DNA of 64,000 nucleotides, taken from the NCBI GenBank assembly GCA_043763625.1, contig JAYULL010000061.1, positions 1-64,000 on the forward strand, read 5' to 3'. A program made the translations under genes and the position numbers. This DNA is from Rubrolithibacter sp043763625 (GTDB lineage Bacteria; Bacteroidota; Bacteroidia; Sphingobacteriales; Sphingobacteriaceae). Position 1 is the stretch's first letter. Each line of letters starts with the position of its first letter. Of the stretch, positions 9,053-18,291 are shown piece by piece. Below the pieces are notes generated by a model, which saw only the letters and a program-made list of their open reading frames with translations, was not told where the DNA came from and did not search any database.

Positions 9053-10162
9053 TTAATGCAAAGCGAAAATCTCTTCTATCTCTACAGCCCGGTGCTCTTT
9101 AGCAGAAATATAGCAAGCATCTACCAAAGCCATTGTGTATAAATTATCTGCTCCGCTTATTTCCGGTTCTGTATCTGTTTCAATTGCACACAGCAATTGC
9201 GCCATCGGTCCGGAAAAAGCATCGGGAAACCACACCTCTTTCCATCGAGGCCTTTGCCAACCGTTAAGGCTTGTTGAGGTAAAGTCTATAGTGCTTGGGG
9301 TTGGCTGAGGATAAAAGGGCCAGCCTATTGTTCCTTTTGCCATCCCCTGGGTTCCTTCAACCCGCCAGTTAATGTAAATATCGCTCTCTGCACCTTCGCG
9401 TGAAGGACCGGTCCAAACATCATCCCATGCAGAAGCTCTAAATCCGTTTTCATACTCGAGAATATAAAGTGCTATACCGTCTTTGTGATCGAATTTTTTT
9501 GAGGTACGCGGATCTTTACTAACGCTGGCAAAAACACGTTTCGGGTTACCGAATAAGTATCTGAATGAATCTAAATGATGAATGCTCATGGTACGTAAAG
9601 TAACCCAGCCCAAGGCTTCTTGCCAAGGCATCCAATGCGGTATGGCACGCATATCTATGGAAGCAAAAACGGGATTTCCGAGCAAATTTTGATCTAGAAT
9701 TGATTTACACGTTCTGATAGACTGATCGTAGCGCATATTTTGATTTACCCCGAGTCTAATTCCCGCAGCAGCACACAGTTCCACGACTTGTTTAGCCTGA
9801 GAAAAATTGACGCCCAATGGCTTTTGAGCAAGAATTCCCTTTATATTTTTATGTTTTACCGCCTCGCGAACTATTTCGATTTGTATATCAGGCGGCACTG
9901 CAATGTCAACAACTTCTACTTCGGGATTTGAAAGCAGTTCTTCGTAAGAATCATAAATTCGAGAAATTTGATGCCGCTTCGCAACTGCTTCTCTCGTTTC
10001 TTTAGAACGTGAGTATAGTGCTACCGGATTAAATCCCGCTCGACGGTAGGCTACAAGCTGACAGTCCGCCATGATAAAACCGGCACCTATACAACCTATT
10101 CCTAATGTTTTGTCTTTGGGCAGTTTCGGCAAGTAGTCAATCGTATATTCCGTAACTTCCAT
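9053..10162 (-). CDS. Gfo/Idh/MocA family NAD(P)-dependent oxidoreductase
   Basis: A 369-residue protein. The Rossmann fold begins at GIGCIGAGFIM (about residues 21-31), and QKPLGVNFSQAK near 113 is this family's version of EKP, carrying the catalytic-site lysine. The C-terminal half has the family's alpha/beta substrate domain, with RTMSIHHLDSFRYLFG holding the conserved histidines. It is expected to oxidise a sugar or polyol in the cytosol. It is 68 bases upstream of the TIM-barrel isomerase and follows the PhyH gene, so the three are probably co-transcribed. Confidence 0.9.
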   Translation of the reverse strand: MEVTEYTIDYLPKLPKDKTLGIGCIGAGFIMADCQLVAYRRAGFNPVALYSRSKETREAVAKRHQISRIYDSYEELLSNPEVEVVDIAVPPDIQIEIVREAVKHKNIKGILAQKPLGVNFSQAKQVVELCAAAGIRLGVNQNMRYDQSIRTCKSILDQNLLGNPVFASIDMRAIPHWMPWQEALGWVTLRTMSIHHLDSFRYLFGNPKRVFASVSKDPRTSKKFDHKDGIALYILEYENGFRASAWDDVWTGPSREGAESDIYINWRVEGTQGMAKGTIGWPFYPQPTPSTIDFTSTSLNGWQRPRWKEVWFPDAFSGPMAQLLCAIETDTEPEISGADNLYTMALVDACYISAKEHRAVEIEEIFALH

Positions 10163-10217
10163 TTACAAACGGTTATAGGTTTAGAACTTATATGCAAAAG
10201 GGTTTAAGAACTTTACA

Positions 10218-11048
10218 CTAATCCCCTTTCAACGTTATCTCATTCTCTTTCTTCAAAAAATCGGTCTCCACTGATAAACCGGAAACACCCGATTCTAAAA
10301 TAGAACTGTCGGCAACAACTTTTACAGGGGTGATGCACGAAGCATTTTTCTCCCGGAAAGGAACATTATAACTTAAGTTGTAAGCAGAGATAAGCGACCA
10401 ACGAGGTCTGTCAGACAAGTTTGCATCAGACATGTGCAATAGATTACTGTGAAAAAACAGTACATCTCCGGGCCCGAGCTCGACAAATACTCTTTCGCAA
10501 CGATTAATTGCTTCGTCTACAAAAGGCATATCCGCTCCTTGCTGCTCTCCGGCAAATAAGTGTTCGAACCGGCCAAATTTGTGCGAGCCTTTTAACACCT
10601 GAAGACAGCCGTTTTGTTCGTTAGCCTCGGTTAAAGCAACCATAACACTAATCATAGCATCGGGATAAAGAAAGCCGTTTTTATACCAGTAGCCGTAATC
10701 TTGGTGCCATTCCCAGGCCCCTCCTACTTTAGGCTCTTTTTGCATCAATTTCGAGTGAAAATGGCAAACTTCGCCTTCGCCCAACAAACCTTGAACCGCA
10801 CTTATCAAGCTTTCGCTTCGCACCAACAAACCGTACGTATCATCCCCCGGAGTAAACCATAAGGTTAACTTTGTTTTCTTTCCGGTTTGATCATTAAGAT
10901 CAAAAGCATTAGCACGCAAGACACCGTCTTCGGTAGCTAAAGAATAAAGCAGCTTGATTTGCTCGGGGTTAAAAAACGACGGTACTACAATATATCCGTC
11001 ACGCTCATATTGAGCTTGTTGCTCGGGTGTTAACAGAATTTTTGACAT
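10218..11048 (-). CDS. Phytanoyl-CoA dioxygenase (PhyH) family protein
   Basis: A 276-residue Fe(II)/2-oxoglutarate oxygenase. The N-terminus LTPEQQAQYERDGYIVV is typical of PhyH. The metal-binding HQD is in EWHQDYGYWYKNGFLYP (near residue 115) and the distal histidine in DVLFFHSNLLHMSDAN (near 205), followed by the 2-oxoglutarate-binding arginine in RPRWSLISAYN. It leads the cluster with the oxidoreductase and isomerase and is divergent from the AraC regulator, so hydroxylation of a small substrate under AraC control is likely. The substrate is unknown. Confidence 0.9.
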   Translation of the reverse strand: MSKILLTPEQQAQYERDGYIVVPSFFNPEQIKLLYSLATEDGVLRANAFDLNDQTGKKTKLTLWFTPGDDTYGLLVRSESLISAVQGLLGEGEVCHFHSKLMQKEPKVGGAWEWHQDYGYWYKNGFLYPDAMISVMVALTEANEQNGCLQVLKGSHKFGRFEHLFAGEQQGADMPFVDEAINRCERVFVELGPGDVLFFHSNLLHMSDANLSDRPRWSLISAYNLSYNVPFREKNASCITPVKVVADSSILESGVSGLSVETDFLKKENEITLKGD

Positions 11049-11198
11049 AATCAGGGACTATTTTTGGCTTATACAAATTTGGCTCGTAGCCTTAATTGAC
11101 ACAACCACTTTTCAATCAAAAAAAACAACTATTCTAACACTTTTTTAATAATTTAAAATATATTTGGTATTTTAAGTAACTTTTGCTGCTGGTAACTG

Positions 11199-12044
11199 AT
11201 GAAACCACATATCCAAAAACTACCTTTATCTGAGCAGTCATCATTTGTTGCAGATAAATTTATCACCCCTAACTTTGAAACGCCCTGGCACTACCATGTT
11301 GAATACGAATTGGTTTTGATCTTGCAAGGGAAGGGAAAACGTTTTGTGGGGAATCATATATCAGACTATACAGAAGGAGAACTTGATTTTCTCGGCCCTA
11401 ATCTTCCGCATTGGTTTCGGAAAGAAAATGAAGATGAACAAGGCGGCTCGCTGGTTATTCATTTTCGTGAAGAGTTTTTGGGACGAGAATTTCTTCTGAT
11501 TCCGGAAATGCAAAAAATTAGTTTACTATTTGATAAAGCAAAAACCGGGTTGCATTTTACCGGGCAAACGAGAAAAAAGGCGGCCCAAAAAATGCACGAA
11601 ATGCTGTCTCTTTCAGGGATAGACCGCCTTATTTGCCTTTTTAGTCTATTGAAATTACTTGCCGGATCAAATGAATATCAATTGCTTTCTACCGCCGAAC
11701 CCTCGGCGCAAAACGATAAAGACAACGACAGGCTGAAGAAAGTGTTCAGTTATGTTATGGACAAATTTAAGGAGGAAATCAGAATTGAAGATGTAGCCGG
11801 TATTGCAATGATGAGTCCCTCGGGTTTTTGTCGTTATTTTAAAAACCGTACGAAGAAAAATTTCTCGCATTTTGTAAACGAAATACGCATAGGGTATGCA
11901 TGTAAACAGTTAATGGACGACAATTCAAATGTAAGTTACGTATGTTATAACAGCGGATTTAATAATATGTCGCATTTTAACAAGCAATTTAAAAAGATTG
12001 TAAAAAGTACCCCCTATCAGTTTAAACAGAAACACAAGTTGTAA
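11199..12044 (+). CDS. AraC family regulator with N-terminal cupin domain
   Basis: 281 residues. The N-terminal half is a cupin sensor: TPWHYHVEYELVLILQGKG, then a loop ending LPHWFRK. The C-terminal 100 residues hold two helix-turn-helix motifs: IEDVAGIAMMSPSGFCRYFK and SYVCYNSGFNNMSHFNKQFK, ending TPYQFKQKH. It is divergent from the PhyH cluster across 150 bases and precedes the dehydrogenase gene on its own strand, so it probably senses a sugar-derived ligand and controls one or both. A TATATTTG -7 element is at 11159-11166, 32 bases before the start. Confidence 0.9.
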   Translation: MKPHIQKLPLSEQSSFVADKFITPNFETPWHYHVEYELVLILQGKGKRFVGNHISDYTEGELDFLGPNLPHWFRKENEDEQGGSLVIHFREEFLGREFLLIPEMQKISLLFDKAKTGLHFTGQTRKKAAQKMHEMLSLSGIDRLICLFSLLKLLAGSNEYQLLSTAEPSAQNDKDNDRLKKVFSYVMDKFKEEIRIEDVAGIAMMSPSGFCRYFKNRTKKNFSHFVNEIRIGYACKQLMDDNSNVSYVCYNSGFNNMSHFNKQFKKIVKSTPYQFKQKHKL

Positions 12045-12083
12045 AAGAAAAACTCTTATCTTGAAGTTCTAATATAGTTGCAG

Positions 12084-13181
12084 ATGAAAAACAAGGGATT
12101 ATCTCGTAGAAGCTTTCTAACCCAGGCAGCTGTAAGCGGCGCCGCATTTTCACTTTCACCGGTTTCAGGTTTAGCCGGCATTTTGGCCGAAGCGCCTCTA
12201 AATAATAGACCCAAAGTTTATAAAGAGAGACTAAAGGTAGTTTGCACAGAAGAATTATCGGAATCGGAAGCAGAAAAGATAAAAAGCTCTGCACCCAATG
12301 TTGACTTAATTTTGGAGGGGAAGTTAAAAGAAAAAAGTTTATTTGAAGATGCCGACGGAGTTTTAGGTTGGATAAACGCTGATGTTTTACCTGTGGCAAA
12401 ACAATTGAAATGGGTGCAAACGTGGGCTGCGGGAGTTGAAAATATGCCAAGGGAATTCCTTAATTATCCTTTTACGCTAACGAATATGCAGCGTGTATAT
12501 GCGCCTGTAATTGCAGAAACAGCAATCGCTTTATTGTTAAGCCTAACCAGGGGCCTGGCTCAAGTATCAATCCCCAACTTTAGAGAAAAAAAATGGGGGG
12601 GCAATTTCAACGAAGTTTTATTAGACAATTTGTACGGGAAAACAATCGGAATAGTCGGTATGGGCGGAATCGGTTCAGAAACAGCACGTCGCCTCCATTA
12701 CGGATTCGGAATGAAAGTTCTGGCTACCGATGCTAAACCGTTGGCCAAACCTGACTTTGTGGAAGAATTACGCGAACCTGCTTGGTTGCAGGAAATGGCA
12801 GCAAAAGTAGATGTTCTAATGAGTGCAGCTCCGTTGACTTCGGAAACAAGAGGAATATTCAATCAACAAATTTTTAGCAAACTGAAGCCTACCGCGTATT
12901 TCATAAACGTTAGCAGAGGCGGCTTAGTTAATCAAGATGATTTGGTTCGGGCCTTGAAAACGAAACAAATCAGCGGTGCCGGATTAGATGTAACTACTCC
13001 TGAACCATTACCGCCTTCTGATGCGCTTTGGAATTGCCCCAATCTGGTTATTACTCCGCACAACTCCGGCAACGCACCCGTAAGAAGAACCCGGCTTATA
13101 GATCTAGTAACCGAAAACGTTCGAAGATTCAGTTCAGGACTTCCTTTGATGAACGTCGTTGATAAGGCAAAAGGATATTAA
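12084..13181 (+). CDS. D-2-hydroxyacid dehydrogenase with Tat-type signal peptide
   Basis: I chose the ATG at 12084 over the TTG at 12078. The N-terminus MKNKGLSRRSFLTQAAVSG is a twin-arginine signal followed by a hydrophobic stretch. The mature part is an NAD-dependent 2-hydroxyacid dehydrogenase: GKTIGIVGMGGIGSETARR (dinucleotide fold, near residue 190), NVSRGGLVNQDDLVRAL (near 275), a glutamate in DVTTPEPLPPSDALW and the active-site histidine in VITPHNSG. A soluble NAD enzyme carrying a Tat signal is odd, because free NAD is not expected outside the cytoplasm; it could be exported with cofactor bound, or the signal may serve as an anchor. It lies 39 bases after the AraC gene. Confidence 0.85.
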   Translation: MKNKGLSRRSFLTQAAVSGAAFSLSPVSGLAGILAEAPLNNRPKVYKERLKVVCTEELSESEAEKIKSSAPNVDLILEGKLKEKSLFEDADGVLGWINADVLPVAKQLKWVQTWAAGVENMPREFLNYPFTLTNMQRVYAPVIAETAIALLLSLTRGLAQVSIPNFREKKWGGNFNEVLLDNLYGKTIGIVGMGGIGSETARRLHYGFGMKVLATDAKPLAKPDFVEELREPAWLQEMAAKVDVLMSAAPLTSETRGIFNQQIFSKLKPTAYFINVSRGGLVNQDDLVRALKTKQISGAGLDVTTPEPLPPSDALWNCPNLVITPHNSGNAPVRRTRLIDLVTENVRRFSSGLPLMNVVDKAKGY

Positions 13182-13183
13182 AA

Positions 13184-13390
13184 TTACTTCTCTAAGGCTT
13201 GGTAAACCAATGTCCTGAATTTTCGCACGAATTCTCCATAGTGAGTATAGGGGTGAACATTGGTTAAAATTTTTTGATAGCATTTATCAATAAGATTTAA
13301 TCTCTAGGCGTAGAATCCGGCTTCTCCGGTTTTGAATATGAAAAAGTTTGAGTGACCTGTGCTGTTGTAACTCAAACCGAAAACAAACAA
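13184..13390 (-). pseudogene. Possible remnant of an unidentified gene, C-terminal end
   Basis: On the minus strand a continuous peptide can be read with one internal TAG: SNFFIFKTGEAGFYA, stop, then RLNLIDKCYQKIL, TNVHPYTHYGEFVRKFRT and LVYQALEK before a TAA at about 13184. The composition looks like a decayed protein end rather than random translation, but I do not recognise the family. It otherwise fills the 300-base gap between the dehydrogenase and citrate synthase. It may be chance. Confidence 0.3.
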
Positions 13391-13444
13391 AAGATTAAAG
13401 AAATTTTTTCTGAAGATTGAGTTAAAAATAGGATCAAAAAAAAA

Positions 13445-13462
13445 GAGCCGCATTAGCGGCTC
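13445..13462 (-). terminator. Terminator of citrate synthase
   Basis: A perfect GAGCCGC/GCGGCTC hairpin with a 4-base ATTA loop. Reading on the minus strand it is followed by a run of eight T, 23 bases after the gltA stop codon. Confidence 0.88.
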
Positions 13463-13484
13463 AAATATTATTAAGATATAAGCT

Positions 13485-14771
13485 TTAACGCCGGCCTATC
13501 TCAACTAAATCCCGGGTATTGGCCCCGACATAAATCTGACGCGGACGACCTATAGGTTCTTTATTTTCACGCATTTCTTTCCATTGTGCAATCCATCCCG
13601 GAAGGCGGCCTAAAGCAAAAAGAACGGTAAACATATCGGTGGGGAAACCTAAAGCACGATAGATAATGCCGGAATAAAAGTCGACATTCGGATACAGTTT
13701 GCGCTCAACAAAATAAGGATCGTTTAAAGCAACCTCTTCTAAGCGTTTCGCTATTTCTAAAACAGGATCGTTTATACCTAATTTCTCTAAAATATCGTCG
13801 CAGGCTTTTTTTATGATTTTAGCACGCGGGTCAAAGTTTTTATAAACACGGTGCCCAAAACCCATTAAACGAAAAGAATCATTTTTATCTTTAGCCTTCA
13901 CAACCCATTTATCTACGTCCCCTCCATCGTTTTTAATCTTCTCCAACATCTCAATCACTGCTTGATTTGCACCTCCGTGAAGCGGCCCCCATAAAGCAGA
14001 AATACCGGCAGAAATTGAAGCGAATAAATTACAATCAGACGAACCCACTATACGAACCGTTGAGGTTGAACAGTTTTGCTCATGGTCGGCGTGAAGAATA
14101 AGTAACTTATTCATAGCACTAACCACAACAGGATCAATTTCTGTTTCTTCGGTACGTTCGCCAAACGTCATATGCATGAAGTTGGTAACGTAATCTAATT
14201 TATTTAAGGGGTAAACTATTGGATGTCCGAGCGACTTTTTATAGATCCAAGAAACAATTGTAGGCATTTTTGCCAGCAATTTTAAAATAGTCAGGTTAAT
14301 ATCTTCTTTAGAAGCCTGAGGATCAAGGCTTTCGGGATAGAAAGCAGACAAGGCACAAACTAAAGAACAAAGCTGTCCCATAGGATGGGATTTGGACGGA
14401 AAGCCATCGAAGAAATGCTTCATGTCTTCGTGCACCAATGTGTGTCTGCTGATTTGCTTTTGGAAATCGTCTAACTGAGATTGCGCAGGTAATTCTCCGT
14501 AAATAAGTAAGTACACAACTTCGATAAAAGAAGCTTTCTCTGCAAGCTGCTCAATAGGATAACCTCTATATCTTAAAATACCGTTTTCTCCATCCAAATA
14601 GGTAATTGAACTTTTGGTTGAACCGGTATTTTTGTAACCGGTATCGATTGTGATATAGCCTGTTTGATCTCTTAACTTAGAAATGTCCAAAGCCTTTTCC
14701 TGCTCAGTACCCGTAATAACCGGCAAGCTTATACTTTTATCGTCTAATGTTAAAGAAGCTGTATCTGACAT
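13485..14771 (-). CDS. gltA: Citrate synthase
   Basis: 428 residues, the usual length for the hexameric bacterial type. It condenses acetyl-CoA and oxaloacetate to start the TCA cycle. Motifs: TYLDGENGILRYRGYPIEQL (near residue 57), ILHADHEQNCSTSTVR with the first catalytic histidine, GPLHGGANQAVIEML with the second, FRLMGFGHRVYKNFDPRAK, and VDFYSGIIYRALGFP with the catalytic aspartate. It is a single-gene unit. TATTTTTG (minus strand, 14789-14796) fits a -7 element 17 bases upstream of the start. Confidence 0.97.
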   Translation of the reverse strand: MSDTASLTLDDKSISLPVITGTEQEKALDISKLRDQTGYITIDTGYKNTGSTKSSITYLDGENGILRYRGYPIEQLAEKASFIEVVYLLIYGELPAQSQLDDFQKQISRHTLVHEDMKHFFDGFPSKSHPMGQLCSLVCALSAFYPESLDPQASKEDINLTILKLLAKMPTIVSWIYKKSLGHPIVYPLNKLDYVTNFMHMTFGERTEETEIDPVVVSAMNKLLILHADHEQNCSTSTVRIVGSSDCNLFASISAGISALWGPLHGGANQAVIEMLEKIKNDGGDVDKWVVKAKDKNDSFRLMGFGHRVYKNFDPRAKIIKKACDDILEKLGINDPVLEIAKRLEEVALNDPYFVERKLYPNVDFYSGIIYRALGFPTDMFTVLFALGRLPGWIAQWKEMRENKEPIGRPRQIYVGANTRDLVEIGRR

Positions 14772-14927
14772 ATGCGTATTGTTAGGGGCAAAAATAACTA
14801 AATTCGGGTCTTTTGAAATTATTTTTTAACATGATGATTAATTCTTATCAAAAATCCAACGTTTAATATCTTTTTAATAAGAAACCCATCTGTTTTTAAA
14901 TAATTTCTAACCAAATTTGCAAAAAGG

Positions 14928-15443
14928 TTAGCGACTCGAGATTTTTCGCTTTACCTCGCCGCACTCCAACATAGAATCGCCGAAATAGGGATTACGAATT
15001 TCGGAATTACCGGAAATCCAATAGGCACCGTCGCCATCATTTGCCATTGGACAGTATTGCAGGTAAACGACTCCCTTTTCCACTCCGGCTTTTTCTACTC
15101 TGCTAACCAATTGGTTAGATAAGGAACTGAAAACTTTTCTTTGTGCAGAAAGTGTTTTTGAATATTCTATTTGTCGGGTACTTGTTAAGATTTCGGGAAA
15201 AGTTTTAAGTGAATCTAAATAGAATGATAAACTTTTTGCAGCATAAGCAGATCCAACGGAATCAGACCGGATAAGTAAGGCCTCGATTTCTAAATATCCT
15301 TTTACAATATTTTCGGTGTTTTTATCCTTAAGACTAATATTTCTCTCTAAAATTTTCGACTTACCTAAGCGGCTACTGTTCTCATTACAACCCGTTAACG
15401 AGACGGAAACTGATATCGCAAATAAAATTATTTTGTTAAGCAT
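14928..15443 (-). CDS. DUF3347-type lipoprotein, possible copper-binding protein
   Basis: 171 residues with a signal peptide ending in the lipobox SLTGC, so a lipid-anchored envelope protein. The C-terminal part, VYLQYCPMANDGDGAYWISG and RNPYFGDSMLECGEV, is the conserved core of DUF3347, found alone and in metal-efflux periplasmic adaptors of Bacteroidota. The paired Cys-Pro-Met and Met-Leu-Glu-Cys resemble soft-metal ligands, so copper handling is inferred. No efflux pump is adjacent. Confidence 0.78.
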   Translation of the reverse strand: MLNKIILFAISVSVSLTGCNENSSRLGKSKILERNISLKDKNTENIVKGYLEIEALLIRSDSVGSAYAAKSLSFYLDSLKTFPEILTSTRQIEYSKTLSAQRKVFSSLSNQLVSRVEKAGVEKGVVYLQYCPMANDGDGAYWISGNSEIRNPYFGDSMLECGEVKRKISSR

Positions 15444-15514
15444 TGAACGAAAATTGATAGTTGATATTTACCAGGCAAATTATGATAGCTTTTCAGTTTT
15501 TATTTTACAGTAAA

Positions 15515-15536
15515 AAGGCCGCATTGAAGCAGCCTT
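15515..15536 (-). terminator. Terminator downstream of the S41 protease
   Basis: On the minus strand AAGGCTGC pairs with GCGGCCTT (one G-T wobble) and is followed by TTTTTA. The wobble would be a mismatch on the plus strand, so it works in the minus direction. Confidence 0.75.
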
Positions 15537-15581
15537 CACAATATTAAGCTCTATTATAAAATCAAGCCCGTTTATTCTTTT

Positions 15582-17135
15582 CTATTGATTACTCAACTTG
15601 TAACGCGTTTCAATCATTCCCTTGAAACCGTCCTTTCCATCAGTTTTCATACTCTTATTTTCAGAAGAAACAGAAGCGCTAGCAGAAGTAGTTTTTGCCG
15701 AAGAAACAGTTTGACCTTGAATTAAAGCAATGGCCTTAGAAAGAGCTAACTCATCAGTGCTATCGAAATCATGAGCTACGTCATCGCTTGCATCATAATT
15801 AACAACTATACCCGCATAATAATCACCTTGTCCTTGGGCATTTCTACTCGAAAAATTAGGGATATATAAATCGTACTTGTCGATTTTAACCGGGAAGAAC
15901 CCGACAGGCTTTCCATAAGTTTTCTTACCGATAAGAATTACATTAAAATAAGGCTTTAAATTATTGATTACCAGCTCACTGGCAGATGCTGTGTTTCCCG
16001 AAACTATAAAGTAAATATTTTTAACAGTTTCTAATGTTCCGGCCTTTTTAAACTTATACGTATTGCCTGCTTCCGTATAATCAATATTGTAATAAGTTGC
16101 GGTCTTTCCGTTATCAAGATTCTGGGGCTTGCCATCGCTTCCAAATAGAACTTGGTGTCGCAGCATAGTGGCCTTACCGTTACGCATCTTATCATTGTAA
16201 TGTTCTATATACATTACTTTGTTATTAAGCGATGAGGGAGCAATTAAATTACACAGGTGCTCCGCAGTCTCCACAAATCCTCCACCGTTATAACGCAAAT
16301 CAATAATTAAATCGGTAACACTTTCCTGTGCAAAGTTTTTAAATGCGGTGTCTAAGGCAGCTTTGGCATTATCTAAGTTAGAAAACCGAGCAAGCACCAA
16401 ATGACCTGCTTTTTTATTTAATCCGTCAAAATTGAAAACTCCGTTTTTTAATATCGGGTTTGCAATATAATTACGGCTCGAGAGAGTAACGGTAAACTGA
16501 GAATTATCCGGGCGTTGCAGGGTTAGAGAAAGCGTTTGACCCGATAAACCGGCATCAACAGCAGAAGCATTTCCGCCCACAGAACTGCCGTTTACTTTTA
16601 AAATTTTATATCCTCGCTTAATGTCTTTCTCACCGGCAGGTGATCCCGGATTAACATACCGAATTCTTATATCGTTAGAGCCGGCCACACCATACCCAAT
16701 ACCGAAGTCATCGCCGTTTCCTTCTAAGTCCACAGAACTTTGGGTACCGGGAAAATTATCTCCTTCTTCTATGTAAGAGTATTTAGGATAACCGAGATTA
16801 TAAAACTCATAAGGCTTTCCTGTTTCAAGATTTACAGGGATTTGAGTAATAGCATATAATTCAGACTCCAATTTCGTATTTTCGGAAGAGTTTGAAGCAT
16901 CAAATTTTCTTGGGCTAAATGCATCGTAAGAAGGAAGTGCATCATTCCATAGATAAATATCCTTAGCATAAAGAAAGATGGAATCGAGCGTAAACTGAGT
17001 TCGCGTGCCGGTAGTGGGTGATACTATAGGCTCTTTATCAACCGCCGGTTTAGGATCTTTTTTACAAGAAACTAATGCCAACATCACAACTGTTAAAAAC
17101 AGTTTTATTTTAAAAGTTAAATTTCCGACCATCAC
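15582..17135 (-). CDS. S41 family C-terminal processing peptidase, lipoprotein
   Basis: 517 residues. The signal peptide ends in the lipobox ALVSC followed by KKDPKP, so it is lipid-anchored. A PDZ segment reads RYVNPGSPAGEKDIKRGYKI and LKVNGSSVGG. The S41 catalytic domain follows: LIIDLRYNGGGFVETAEHLC, then SGNTASASELVINNLKPY with the nucleophilic serine and KKTYGKPVGFFPV with the general-base lysine. It is likely a periplasmic or surface protease of tail-specific type. The C-terminal 50 residues are low-complexity and rich in Ser, Thr, Ala and Lys. Confidence 0.92.
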   Translation of the reverse strand: MMVGNLTFKIKLFLTVVMLALVSCKKDPKPAVDKEPIVSPTTGTRTQFTLDSIFLYAKDIYLWNDALPSYDAFSPRKFDASNSSENTKLESELYAITQIPVNLETGKPYEFYNLGYPKYSYIEEGDNFPGTQSSVDLEGNGDDFGIGYGVAGSNDIRIRYVNPGSPAGEKDIKRGYKILKVNGSSVGGNASAVDAGLSGQTLSLTLQRPDNSQFTVTLSSRNYIANPILKNGVFNFDGLNKKAGHLVLARFSNLDNAKAALDTAFKNFAQESVTDLIIDLRYNGGGFVETAEHLCNLIAPSSLNNKVMYIEHYNDKMRNGKATMLRHQVLFGSDGKPQNLDNGKTATYYNIDYTEAGNTYKFKKAGTLETVKNIYFIVSGNTASASELVINNLKPYFNVILIGKKTYGKPVGFFPVKIDKYDLYIPNFSSRNAQGQGDYYAGIVVNYDASDDVAHDFDSTDELALSKAIALIQGQTVSSAKTTSASASVSSENKSMKTDGKDGFKGMIETRYKLSNQ

Positions 17136-17238
17136 TTAGTTTCTTTTGATTTTATTAAATCAATTAACGCCCCCGGTTTTGTTTCCTATATTTCCGGGTT
17201 TTAAAATTACAAAAAACTGATATAAATTTCCTTCACTA

Positions 17239-18291
17239 TTACTGAACCAGCATCAGCCAACCCGAAAGCTTTTTCTTTTCTTCCGAGATATCAATTACAT
17301 AATAATATACTCCAACCGGCAAGGTTCTTCCATTGCTCGTTCCGTCCCAATTATTTTGACTTCCGTTACTTCTAAACACGGGTTTACCATATCGATTGAA
17401 TACACTGACTGATACAGTATTATATAGGTTTAAAGCCGATAAATTCCAAGTATCGTTTATACCGTCCCCGTTAGGAGAAAATGCGTTCGGGATATAGGTT
17501 TTATTTTCCAAAGGCGGGGATACAGGCGGCGGAATTATCGTGTCGACTATACTCGAATCAATAGGAAAAGGAGGATATTCCGCACCGGGAGGAATAACAG
17601 AACGCGAACCGATTAAAGCAATATCGTCTAAAACATAATCACCGCCATTCAATTCTGCGGCGTCTCCGAATTCTTTAATAACTATTTTTACTGAAGTACA
17701 ATTTCCTGAGTTAAATGCGACTTCTCGTCTTTTCCAAGTAGGAACTTCAGTCGGCGGCACCGGCTTTAATTCGCTTTTTGCGATAAGATTAATTCCGGTA
17801 CAGTCATAAATTTCTATTATCGGACTCGGCCATACCCCGCGCAATAAATCCTTTTTAATGTTCATGACAAACATTTCTGCTGTATAATTACTGTCTGTGC
17901 AAAGATTATTAAACTGCATTTCGTAAACCGGTTCGCCTTTTTTTGGAGAGTTAATGTTGGCCATGTATCCGTTTGAAATACCCGAGTGATCTTGGGCTAC
18001 TTCGTGCCATGCAGGTCCCCCGTCCACTTTAAAACATGAGCCGTTAATGCTGCTGACAGTTTTATAGCTTCTGTCGCCGGGACAGTCCGGCTCATCTCCA
18101 AATTTAAACAGCATTCCGGGAATTTTCGGACCGGGATTAGTACCACTACCAAAGGTTATCTTTTCTCTAACTAGTGTACAATCTTGCGAGAATGCAGTAT
18201 TTAAATTGAGTGAAATATTCGACAACACCAAAAAAATGACAGGAAACGGGAACCGCTTCACACTAAAAAAATTTCCCGTAATTGAGTGCAT
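17239..18291 (-). CDS. Secreted protein with type IX secretion (type B) gliding-motility C-terminal domain
   Basis: 350 residues with an N-terminal signal peptide ending near TAFSQDC. The middle (residues 40-235) resembles a galactose-binding-like beta-sandwich, including YVLDDIALIGSRSV. A proline-rich linker (about 238-262) leads to the C-terminal sorting domain: YIPNAFSPNGDGINDTWNLS, VSVFNRYGKPVF, NNWDGTSNGRTLPVGVYYY and the terminal GWLMLVQ. That domain directs export by the type IX system and surface attachment through PorV/SprF-type partners. It is a single gene; the ligand is unknown. Confidence 0.9.
   Translation of the reverse strand: MHSITGNFFSVKRFPFPVIFLVLSNISLNLNTAFSQDCTLVREKITFGSGTNPGPKIPGMLFKFGDEPDCPGDRSYKTVSSINGSCFKVDGGPAWHEVAQDHSGISNGYMANINSPKKGEPVYEMQFNNLCTDSNYTAEMFVMNIKKDLLRGVWPSPIIEIYDCTGINLIAKSELKPVPPTEVPTWKRREVAFNSGNCTSVKIVIKEFGDAAELNGGDYVLDDIALIGSRSVIPPGAEYPPFPIDSSIVDTIIPPPVSPPLENKTYIPNAFSPNGDGINDTWNLSALNLYNTVSVSVFNRYGKPVFRSNGSQNNWDGTSNGRTLPVGVYYYVIDISEEKKKLSGWLMLVQ

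Noticed and set aside
12022..12450. Minus-strand 142-residue frame
   Set aside because: It lies over the start of the dehydrogenase gene, is full of Pro, Leu and Ser from the opposite strand and has no family resemblance.
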